Source: Candidatus Cloacimonadota bacterium
GTDB lineage: Bacteria; Cloacimonadota; Cloacimonadia; Cloacimonadales; Cloacimonadaceae
Length of the DNA: 5,130 nt
Assembly (NCBI GenBank): GCA_028681035.1
Contig: JAQUJJ010000204.1
Coordinates: 1 to 5,130, forward strand
Direction of reading: 5' to 3'
Program-made: the position numbers and the translations under genes
Notes under the pieces: model-generated
The model's input: only the letters and a program-made list of their open reading frames with translations
Database searches by the model: none
Told to the model about the DNA's origin: nothing
Shown: in pieces, positions 1 through 4,968 of the stretch
How positions within the stretch are numbered: the stretch's first letter is position 1
Layout of the letters: each line of letters starts with the position of its first letter

Positions 1-84
1 AAAGCGGTGAGTAACGGCGTTTATCTCTTCAGTCTGCAATCAGGAGAGTTTTCCGATACTCGTAAGATGCTTCTGAGAAAATAA
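1..84 (+). CDS. C-terminal end of a secreted protein with a T9SS/FlgD-like sorting tail (partial, 5' end outside window)
   Basis: Frame 1 is open from the left edge to a TAA at 82-84 and gives 27 residues containing NGVYLFSLQSGEF and ending TRKMLLRK. The pattern G-[IV]-Y-x-[FY]-x-L-x-x-G, about ten residues later a basic T-R-K-M, then a short hydrophobic end, is characteristic of the last beta-strands of the Por-secretion (type IX) sorting domain and the related FlgD Ig-like C-terminal domains of Bacteroidota and related FCB phyla. The passenger protein lies outside the window, so its function cannot be given. A strong hairpin terminator follows the stop, so this is the end of its transcription unit. 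The reading rests on a short motif only; the frame and stop are clear, the family less so. Confidence 0.66.
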   Translation, partial: KAVSNGVYLFSLQSGEFSDTRKMLLRK

Positions 85-98
85 ATAGCAATTCACTC

Positions 99-150
99 AA
101 GAGAAACTTAGCGGTCTCACGCAGAGATTGCTAAGTTTTCTCTTGCTTTT
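99..150 (+). terminator. Intrinsic terminator after the left-edge gene
   Basis: The left arm AAGAGAAACTTAGC (99-112) pairs with GCTAAGTTTTCTCTT (130-144), with one bulged base. Inside it TCTC (115-118) pairs with GAGA (124-127) around the loop ACGCA. The right arm is T-rich and is followed by GCTTTT (145-150). The hairpin starts 14 bases after the TAA of the upstream gene, as expected for an intrinsic terminator. Its A-rich left side means it could also work weakly in the other direction. Its centre coincides with the CIRCE-like dyad listed separately. Confidence 0.72.
108..134 (+). promoter_or_regulatory. CIRCE-like dyad (possible HrcA operator) upstream of hsp20
   Basis: The known CIRCE element is TTAGCACTC-N9-GAGTGCTAA. 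Here TTAGCGGTC (108-116), nine bases (117-125), then GATTGCTAA (126-134) gives the same 9-9-9 layout, with 7 of 9 and 8 of 9 bases matching. It lies 73 bp before the start codon of a small heat-shock protein gene, and HrcA/CIRCE control of chaperone genes is widespread in bacteria. Against this, the same dyad extends outward into a good terminator stem for the upstream gene, so the match could be fortuitous or the site could do both jobs. Confidence 0.38.
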
Positions 151-170
151 ACCTCCAAACCACTTATCCT
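143..170 (+). promoter_or_regulatory. Possible hsp20 promoter
   Basis: TTGCTT (143-148) and TATCCT (165-170) are separated by 16 bp and resemble sigma-70-type -35 and -10 boxes. Transcription would begin near 176-178, about 30 bases before the start codon and just downstream of the CIRCE-like dyad. Each box has four of six consensus bases, so this is a weak prediction; an alternative sigma factor is also possible for a heat-shock gene. Confidence 0.3.
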
Positions 171-194
171 ATTAATAGAACGAAAGAATAACCA

Positions 195-201
195 GAGGAG
201 G
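195..201 (+). promoter_or_regulatory. Strong ribosome binding site of hsp20
   Basis: GAGGAGG sits six bases before the ATG at 208. It is a near-perfect anti-16S match and fixes this ATG as the start, rather than the internal Met codon at 250. Confidence 0.85.
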
Positions 202-207
202 TTAAAA

Positions 208-645
208 ATGAAACTCGTACCCTATCGTAGATTGAACGAAATTAGACCCATGAGCAATATGCTCAGCTTTTTCGATGATTTCTTCAATAACACATTTGAA
301 GAGGATTCATCTGAAGAGAACTTCCGCGCTATGGCCATGGATATTACCGAACATGACAATGAGTTCATGATCGAGGCAAACCTGCCCGGATATAAAAAAG
401 ATAACGTCAGAATATCAATACACGACAATCAACTGATGCTTGAGGCTACCCGCGAGGACAGCCAAGAGGAGCAACGCGGCACCATTTACCGCTGCGAGCG
501 TTATCGCGGCAGTTACAGACGTAATCTGAGTCTGCCAGAGAACGCCGACGTGGATAAGATCGAGGCCAAAATGGCTGATGGAGTGCTGAAGCTGAGCATT
601 CCCAAGAAAGAACCGACTCCGATGAAACAGATCAGCATCGCTTGA
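208..645 (+). CDS. hsp20: Small heat-shock protein, Hsp20/alpha-crystallin family
   Basis: A 145-residue cytoplasmic ATP-independent chaperone that binds unfolding proteins and holds them for refolding by other chaperones. Residues 1-40 form the variable N-terminal arm, with the Phe-rich stretch SFFDDFFNNTF (20-30) typical of the substrate-binding arm. The alpha-crystallin domain spans about 42-135, starting at MDITEHDNEF and including EANLPGYKKDNV, an RYRGSYRRNLSLP strand and the family signature KMADGVLKLSIPKKE (121-135). The C-terminal I-S-I (142-144) is the I-x-I/V motif that docks into neighbouring subunits during oligomer assembly. Length is normal for bacterial Hsp20. It is a single-gene unit bounded by terminators on both sides, with a very strong ribosome site and a CIRCE-like dyad upstream that suggests heat-shock control. 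The family assignment is firm; the specific client role is unknown. Confidence 0.96.
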   Translation: MKLVPYRRLNEIRPMSNMLSFFDDFFNNTFEEDSSEENFRAMAMDITEHDNEFMIEANLPGYKKDNVRISIHDNQLMLEATREDSQEEQRGTIYRCERYRGSYRRNLSLPENADVDKIEAKMADGVLKLSIPKKEPTPMKQISIA

Positions 646-667
646 TTCATCGGGACCGAGATAGATG

Positions 668-695
668 GCCCGTGCAGAAGTGCACGGGCTTTTTT
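668..695 (+). terminator. Intrinsic terminator of hsp20
   Basis: GCCCGTGCA (668-676), loop GAAG (677-680), TGCACGGGC (681-689), then a run of six T (690-695). The 9-bp stem is perfect and G+C-rich and begins 22 bases after the hsp20 stop. The T-run is on the + side only, so it serves hsp20 rather than the convergent fic gene. Confidence 0.93.
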
Positions 696-724
696 GCATC
701 TAAAATGGCTGGGATTGGGAAAGC

Positions 725-935
725 TATGTTTTATTTTTAAAGGTTACTAAATGATACATGGAATCCATATATTGTTTTGGAGCACTTAAAACGATATATG
801 GGATCCATATGTTGTTTTGGAGGGCTGAAAACGACATATGGATTCCATATATTGTTTTGAAGCACTTAAAACGACATATAGAATTCCATATCTCAGATTA
901 ATGCCCTTAACTTGAGATATGGGTTTTTATATCTC
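725..935. repeat. Array A: tandem 37-nt hairpin repeats downstream of fic
   Basis: Four clear units of exactly 37 nt lie at 765-801, 805-841, 845-881 and 886-922, separated by 3, 3 and 4 nt. The first three (type I) have arms like CCATATGTTGTTTT and AAAACGACATATGG around a 9-nt loop such as GGAGCACTT; the unit at 805-841 pairs over all 14 positions with one G-U. The fourth (type II, 886-922) has arms CCATATCTCA and TGAGATATGG pairing perfectly, then TTAA/TTAA around TGCCC. A decayed unit (725-761) keeps mainly its right arm. A partial left arm (about 926-935) runs into the fic coding end. Where units meet, the ATATGG-N3-CCATAT junctions form alternative small palindromes. Arms change together between types, so pairing appears to be preserved. 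No known family is recognised. It fills the otherwise gene-free, low-G+C gap between the hsp20 terminator and fic. Confidence 0.85.
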
Positions 936-2073
936 GCCCTTGCTCTCCGAAAGTATCAAGATATCTTCTAAACTTAAATATCCGGTTTCTTGAATAACCA
1001 GTCATTTCCTCCAGGATATTCAACTCTACCAAACAGTTAATAAGAGCATTTGCAGTATGATACTTTATATCTAAGAGGTCTTCAACCTCTTTGGCTGAAG
1101 TTACTGGAGATTGGTAGAGGCGCATCATCAGTTTCCTGGCGTTTCCGGCTCTTTTGCCAAGTTTGACCATGTCGTTTTCGATGCTTCTATGCAAAGATAA
1201 GATTTTATCGAAGGTTTGTTTACCTTGCTCCGAAGTTTCCAGTACGGCCTGCAAGAAAAATCGTACCCAGTGTCCCAGATCGTTTGATTCTCTTACCCGG
1301 GTTAAAGCATCATAATACTGTCCACGGTGTTTCTCAAAGAAGTCTGAAAGATACAAAGTAGGCTTTAATAGAATCTTGTTGCTGACAAAATATAATGTTA
1401 TCAAGAGCCTGCCAATGCGTCCATTTCCATCCAAAAATGGGTGTATGGTCTCAAATTGATAATGAGCTATGGCACAGCGGATCAGGTGTGGTACCAAAAT
1501 GCTGTCATCATGTAGAAACAGCTCAAGATCATTCAATAAGGGCTGCATATCATCTATGTGAGGTGGGACATAGGCTGCATCTGCCAGGGATGAGCCGCCA
1601 ATCCAGTTTTGGCTCTTGCGAAACTCTCCCGGGGTCTTGTTCCGGCCTCGCACATTACTCATCAGAGTGGCATGCACCTGCCTGATCAAACGCAAGGATA
1701 AGGGTAAGCTCTGCAGTTCTTTGATAGCTTCATTCATCGCTGAGACATAGTTCTGTACTTCTTGCCAGTCATCCTTCTTCTCTGGAAGCACTGCATCCTC
1801 TTTTAGCACAACATCGTCCATTTCTGTATTGGTCCCCTCTATCTTACTGGAAGTATTGGCTTCTTTAAGGATATGCATGCTGATAAACAAGTCAACATTC
1901 GGGACAATTCTGGAAAAAGCATTGAGCTCTCCCAGTGCTTGTGTAGCTTTTTCCAGCAAAACGTTGATCCGTGGATCTTCCCAAGTCCATTCCTGGTTGA
2001 CTTTGCTGGGCAAGAAGCTCTTGTATTGATACTGGTTCCGGTAAACTCCAGAGACGAAATCTTCAAGTTTCAT
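907..2073 (-). CDS. fic: Fic family protein AMP-transferase, class II, with C-terminal winged helix
   Basis: A 388-residue cytoplasmic enzyme of the Fic family, which typically moves AMP from ATP onto a hydroxyl side chain of a target protein. A Fic_N-type region (about 1-90) holds the inhibitory motif S75-S-K-I-E79-G80, matching (S/T)xxxE(G/N); in class II enzymes this Glu pairs with the second Arg of the active site and blocks ATP. The flap region is near TPGEFRKSQNWIGG (147-160). The catalytic motif H211-PFLDGNGRIGR222 is fully canonical, so activity is expected. Residues about 310-372 look like a winged helix-turn-helix, as in SoFic-type proteins of similar length. The target is unknown and no separate antitoxin gene is adjacent, which fits self-inhibition. 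The gene opposes its neighbours, and repeat arrays lie on both sides. Residues about 380-388 and the TAA fall in repeat sequence. The start has only a weak GGAA ahead of it, but the N-terminus fits the family. Confidence 0.95.
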   Translation of the reverse strand: MKLEDFVSGVYRNQYQYKSFLPSKVNQEWTWEDPRINVLLEKATQALGELNAFSRIVPNVDLFISMHILKEANTSSKIEGTNTEMDDVVLKEDAVLPEKKDDWQEVQNYVSAMNEAIKELQSLPLSLRLIRQVHATLMSNVRGRNKTPGEFRKSQNWIGGSSLADAAYVPPHIDDMQPLLNDLELFLHDDSILVPHLIRCAIAHYQFETIHPFLDGNGRIGRLLITLYFVSNKILLKPTLYLSDFFEKHRGQYYDALTRVRESNDLGHWVRFFLQAVLETSEQGKQTFDKILSLHRSIENDMVKLGKRAGNARKLMMRLYQSPVTSAKEVEDLLDIKYHTANALINCLVELNILEEMTGYSRNRIFKFRRYLDTFGEQGRDIKTHISS

Positions 2074-2293
2074 TACTTATTCCATTATATATTTTATAGC
2101 TTTAAAAAGTGCATTCAAGATGAGTAAAGTTCATTCAGGATTGATCCCAATACTGAGAGTGAATTCTACTACATTATTTCGCGTGTTCCTAAAAACCCGT
2201 CAGCGAGTTTTGTCATCATTTTTACTGATTTCATACTATTTAAAAGTCAAATTATCCGTCAATATCTTTCTTTTGTATCTGCTGGATCCTAGT
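2074..2293. other. AT-rich intergenic stretch without a recognisable gene
   Basis: Between the fic start and repeat array B I see no credible coding region. The short open frame at 2120-2350 has no ribosome site, a composition like translated AT-rich noncoding DNA, and runs into the repeats. A weak hairpin (AAAACCCG at 2192-2199 with CGAGTTTT at 2204-2211, one mismatch, loop TCAG) might be the remnant of a terminator, but no gene ends next to it. Confidence 0.5.
2084..2118 (-). promoter_or_regulatory. Possible fic promoter region
   Basis: On the - strand TTGAAT (2113-2118) is followed after 16 bp by TAAAAT (2091-2096), a fair sigma-70-like pair. A perfect TATAAT also occurs at 2084-2089 but has no good -35 at normal spacing and would give an almost leaderless transcript. 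The region is very AT-rich, so chance matches are likely. Confidence 0.3.
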
Positions 2294-2430
2294 CCATATG
2301 TAAGTTTGGAGCCCTTAAATCGATATATAGAATTCTATATCTCAGTTTGATGCCACTAAGTAGAGATATGGATTCTATATCATGGATTAATGGCGTTTAG
2401 TCGAGATATGGGACTATACATCATGTTTTA
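2294..2430. repeat. Array B: tandem 37-nt hairpin repeats upstream of fic
   Basis: The same element as array A and in the same orientation. Units lie at 2294-2330 (type I, degenerate arms, loop GGAGCCCTT), 2335-2371 (type II, CTATATCTC pairing with GAGATATGG, one U-G) and 2375-2411 (type II, about 10 of 11 arm positions paired counting wobble). A decayed left arm is visible to about 2430. Spacers are AATT (2331-2334), ATT (2372-2374) and about 3 nt after 2411. As in array A, the 4-nt AATT spacer marks the type I to type II change. The stretch 2317-2372 aligns without gaps to 868-923, with about 46 of 56 bases identical by eye. Confidence 0.8.
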
Positions 2431-2500
2431 GGATCGCCAAAGCAGGGCATGTGTTTTCAGCTCATTTCCGATTTTACACGGTAAGAACGCAGTAAAGAAC

Positions 2501-2528
2501 TTGACAAATACACGAACTGGAGTATATT
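2501..2528 (+). promoter_or_regulatory. Promoter of the tetR-ABC exporter operon
   Basis: A perfect -35 TTGACA (2501-2506), a 16-bp spacer and a -10 TATATT (2523-2528), five of six consensus bases. Transcription would start around 2534-2536, about 35 bases before the tetR start. This is the best sigma-70-type promoter in the window. Confidence 0.75.
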
Positions 2529-2544
2529 TAACTATACGGTTAAA
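2527..2544 (+). promoter_or_regulatory. Probable TetR operator overlapping the -10 box and transcription start
   Basis: TTTAAC (2527-2532), six bases, GTTAAA (2539-2544): an 18-bp dyad with perfect 6-bp arms centred at 2535.5. It overlaps the end of the -10 box and the predicted start site, so a bound dimer would block initiation. The size and symmetry fit TetR-family operators, and the adjacent first gene encodes such a regulator, so autorepression of the whole operon is the simple reading. The direct link is inference. Confidence 0.6.
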
Positions 2545-2570
2545 AATAACACGATAAAGGACTGAATGAC

Positions 2571-3194
2571 ATGGCTATAAGGAATGTTAAAGAGAAGATC
2601 ATTGCTGCTGCGACAGAGGAATTCCTGTCCTGGGGCTACGATCGTACCACAATGCGGGCAATTGCCGAGATAGTGGGAGTCAACAAAGCACTGCTGCACT
2701 ACTATTTCGAGAGTAAAGAGAAGCTGTATTACATAGTCTTGAAGGCTCAGTTTTCAGATTTAATTGGGGCTTTGCTAAAGATTTTTAATAGTGAAGAAGA
2801 TTTTGAGCCCTGGCTACGGCGTTTGATCAAAACATTGCAAAAGGAAGTCAGCTCCGGGCCGAACTTTTCTTTGTTTTTGACCAGGGAACTGCAAGCCAAA
2901 CAGAAGCAGTTGCCCCGTATATTTAAAGAGCTTGTAGCGGAGCGGATGCAGGGCAACTTTTTGGACAAAATTCAGACAAAATTAGCTAAGGCTGGCGCGG
3001 AACATTATCCTGCGGATCACTTTTTGCTGAACGTCCTCTCCCTGTGTATATATCCTGGAATTGCGCGTAATATGCTGGAGCTGGTGTTGGGAAAAGAGCT
3101 GTTTACCGGACAGGATTCTCTTGCCCAGCGGGAAGAAGAGATCTTTCAAATGACCAAATTTTGGATATTTGAAAACACAGGAGCTGACAAATGA
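2571..3194 (+). CDS. TetR/AcrR family transcriptional regulator
   Basis: A 207-residue DNA-binding repressor. Residues 8-55 form the TetR_N domain: KIIAAATEEFLSWGYDRTT, then the helix-turn-helix IAEIVGVNKALLHYYFESKEKL (31-52) with the highly conserved YYF-x-SKE-L. The all-helical remainder (60-207) is the dimer and ligand domain, with RELQ at 105-108 and a long helical C-terminus. The inducer cannot be read from sequence. AAAGGA at 2556-2561 lies nine bases before the ATG. The 3' end overlaps the adaptor gene by ATGA. The position at the head of a YbhG/YbhF-like exporter operon parallels E. coli CecR (YbiH), which regulates ybhG-ybhF-ybhS-ybhR; orthology is not shown. An 18-bp dyad in the promoter probably allows autorepression. 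Confidence 0.94.
   Translation: MAIRNVKEKIIAAATEEFLSWGYDRTTMRAIAEIVGVNKALLHYYFESKEKLYYIVLKAQFSDLIGALLKIFNSEEDFEPWLRRLIKTLQKEVSSGPNFSLFLTRELQAKQKQLPRIFKELVAERMQGNFLDKIQTKLAKAGAEHYPADHFLLNVLSLCIYPGIARNMLELVLGKELFTGQDSLAQREEEIFQMTKFWIFENTGADK
3179..3183 (+). promoter_or_regulatory. Ribosome binding site of the adaptor gene inside the tetR end
   Basis: AGGAG lies seven bases before the ATG at 3191 and within the last codons of tetR. It supports the overlapping ATGA start and allows the adaptor to be translated well on its own as well as by coupling. Confidence 0.75.
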
Positions 3195-4066
3195 AACGTA
3201 TAATCGCACTATCCTTGCTGCTATTGGTTTTGGCAGCTTGCGGAAGGAAGGATAAAGAGCAGATCTGGACCACGATGATGGAAGCTGATCTGTATAGGGT
3301 ATCGGCGCTGGCGGGAGGCCGCATCAGCAAGATTTATGTGGCCGAAGGCGACGAAGTGAAAGCCGGAGACAGAATCGCTCAATTGGACGATCTGGACTTG
3401 CGCTTCTCTCTGGAACAATTGCAGGCATCACTCCAAGAGCTTGAGGCCCAAAAGCAATTGTTCAATACTCAAATAGCTCTTGCCGCCGCTGATCTGGAAT
3501 ATCAAAGCCGCCGGCAAGGCCGCAGCGAAAGTCTTTATGCAGAAGAGGTGATCCCCTTGCAAAGCCTGGAAGACGGCGAACTCATGAAGAACAAGGCGGA
3601 ATTGCAACATGAATCCGCCAAGAAAAACTTGCGTCTGGTGGAAGCCAAGCGAACTGCTGTGCAGGCTCAGATCAAAGGCCTGCAAAAGAAAATAGGTGAC
3701 TTTGTCATCTCTACTCCTTTTACGGGCAGGGTGGAGCATCTTTACTTCGATGAAGGTGAGCTGCTGCCGAATATGGGGCAGCTGGCCGAAGTCCTGAACA
3801 TCCAAAGCCTGGAAGCGAATATCTATGTGAGCGAGGAATATCTGGCACAATTCAAGCCGGGGATGCCTCTCAAACTGAGGATAAACGGCCATTCCGCTGC
3901 GCTGGATGCCAAGGTGATCCGCATCAGCAACAAGGCGGAATTCACTCCCAAAACGGTACTTACGCCTGACAATCGCACTGTGATGGTCTATGCCATCCGC
4001 CTCAAGGCCGAAAACCCTGATGGCATTCTCAAAGACGGTATGCCAGTGGATGTGGTTCTGCCATGA
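3191..4066 (+). CDS. HlyD/YbhG-like periplasmic adaptor lipoprotein of an ABC exporter
   Basis: A 291-residue membrane fusion protein that would link an inner-membrane ABC-2 exporter to the periplasm or outer membrane. Residues 1-17 (MKRIIALSLLLLVLAAC) are a lipoprotein signal with lipobox L14-A15-A16-C17, so the mature protein should be lipid-anchored at Cys17. The first half of the lipoyl domain is about 38-68 (GGRISKIYVAEGDEVKAGD), followed by a coiled-coil hairpin at about 70-168, the second lipoyl half at 172-202 (STPFTGRVEHLYFDEGELLP) and a beta-barrel from about 206. The block AEFTPKTVLTPDNRTVMVYA (249-268), followed by DGMPVDV, is close to the matching region of E. coli YbhG as I remember it. 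It is shorter than YbhG, mainly in the coiled coil. It overlaps tetR before it and the ATPase gene after it by 4 bases each, so one transcript is very likely. The cargo is unknown. Confidence 0.92.
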   Translation: MKRIIALSLLLLVLAACGRKDKEQIWTTMMEADLYRVSALAGGRISKIYVAEGDEVKAGDRIAQLDDLDLRFSLEQLQASLQELEAQKQLFNTQIALAAADLEYQSRRQGRSESLYAEEVIPLQSLEDGELMKNKAELQHESAKKNLRLVEAKRTAVQAQIKGLQKKIGDFVISTPFTGRVEHLYFDEGELLPNMGQLAEVLNIQSLEANIYVSEEYLAQFKPGMPLKLRINGHSAALDAKVIRISNKAEFTPKTVLTPDNRTVMVYAIRLKAENPDGILKDGMPVDVVLP

Positions 4067-4968
4067 ATGCCGCTGAAACACAAGACCTGAGCGTGCGTTA
4101 TGGCAGCACTGAGGCCTTGAAGAAGGTGAATCTTGAGGTTCCCGAAGCCATGGTCTATGGCATCATCGGGCCTGATGGAGCCGGCAAAACCACGCTGATG
4201 AGAAGTCTGTGCACGCTTCTGCCCTATTCCGAGGGCAGCATCCGGGTCTTGGATTTCGATGCCAAAACTCAGTCCGCTCAGATCCGTGCACGCATCGGCT
4301 ATATGCCGCAGCGCTTTTCCTTGTATCAGGATCTTTCGGTAGAGCAAAATCTGCGCTTTTTTGCGCGTCTTTTCAAGGTGAATAAGCAGGAGATGTTAGT
4401 CCAGCGGGAAAAGCTCTATGGATTCTCCCGGCTGAAGCCTTTTGCCAAGCGCCTGGCGGGAAACCTCAGCGGGGGCATGAAGCAGAAATTGGCGCTATCC
4501 TGTGCCCTGATTCACACCCCGAAGCTGATCATATTGGATGAACCCACCTTTGGCGTGGATCCGGTTTCGCGGGTGGAATTTTGGCAGATCTTGCACGAAC
4601 TGAAGCAGGAAGGTGTGAGCATCATAGTCTCCACACCCTATATGGATGAAGCCGTGCAATGCGATCAGATCACCCTCTTGCACAAAGGTGAGGTGATCGG
4701 CCAGGGCACTCCGAATGAGATTATCGCGCGGTGGCAAGGGAAACTACACAACTTCAAAGGCGACAATCTCCAGGAATTGTATAAATACCTGCAAATCAAG
4801 GTGGACAAAGCTGATTTACAGCTTTTTGGCTCCGAGATTCACCTGTACAGCAAGGATGAACTCAAAACAGAACTAATAGATACCTGGAAGCATGAATTCC
4901 CCGGCCTGAGTAGCTGGGAGGAGATTCAGCCCGGGATGGAAGACGTCTTCCTGAAGATGATGCAATGA
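4063..4968 (+). CDS. ABC transporter ATP-binding protein, like the first half of YbhF
   Basis: A 301-residue nucleotide-binding subunit of an ABC-2 type exporter, acting on the cytoplasmic face of the inner membrane. It has the A-loop Tyr13, Walker A GPDGAGKT (36-43), Q-loop Gln83 in YMPQRFSLYQDLSVEQNL, signature LSGGM (135-139), Walker B LIILDEP (155-161) with catalytic Glu160, and D-loop GVDP (164-167). At the H-loop the sequence is STPYMDEA with Pro192 where His is usual; E. coli YbhF domain 1 also lacks the His there (STSYLDEA, from memory), and its Walker A also has Asp. The C-terminus GMEDVFLKMM is typical of this exporter class. It therefore corresponds to domain 1 of YbhF as a separate gene. 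The start overlaps the adaptor stop as ATGA with no clear Shine-Dalgarno, suggesting translational coupling. Confidence 0.94.
   Translation: MNAAETQDLSVRYGSTEALKKVNLEVPEAMVYGIIGPDGAGKTTLMRSLCTLLPYSEGSIRVLDFDAKTQSAQIRARIGYMPQRFSLYQDLSVEQNLRFFARLFKVNKQEMLVQREKLYGFSRLKPFAKRLAGNLSGGMKQKLALSCALIHTPKLIILDEPTFGVDPVSRVEFWQILHELKQEGVSIIVSTPYMDEAVQCDQITLLHKGEVIGQGTPNEIIARWQGKLHNFKGDNLQELYKYLQIKVDKADLQLFGSEIHLYSKDELKTELIDTWKHEFPGLSSWEEIQPGMEDVFLKMMQ

Noticed and set aside
725..935. CRISPR array
   Set aside because: Units recur every 40-41 bp, but the repeats occupy 37 of those bases and the spacers are only 3-4 nt, so there is no room for CRISPR spacers; no cas genes are in view.
907..2073. Fic/Phd-Doc type toxin-antitoxin pair
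   Set aside because: No small antitoxin gene lies next to fic, and the protein carries its own inhibitory motif (SSKIEG), so it reads as a self-inhibited class II Fic enzyme.
2192..2211. Hairpin AAAACCCG / CGAGTTTT as a terminator
   Set aside because: The stem has a mismatch and is AT-rich at its base, and no gene on either strand ends beside it.
2120..2350. Open frame of 76 codons on the + strand between fic and tetR
   Set aside because: No ribosome site, no recognisable family, composition like translated AT-rich noncoding DNA, and its end runs through the array B repeats.
725..2430. Composite transposon or integron cassette carrying fic
   Set aside because: No transposase or integrase is visible. 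The arrays are direct repeats rather than terminal inverted repeats, and I see no attC core pair (RYYYAAC/GTTRRRY). The flanking is reported as an observation only.
3428..4081. Long open frame (217 codons) on the - strand
   Set aside because: It lies antisense to the adaptor gene, whose domains are clear, and its own product has no recognisable motif; it is a shadow frame.
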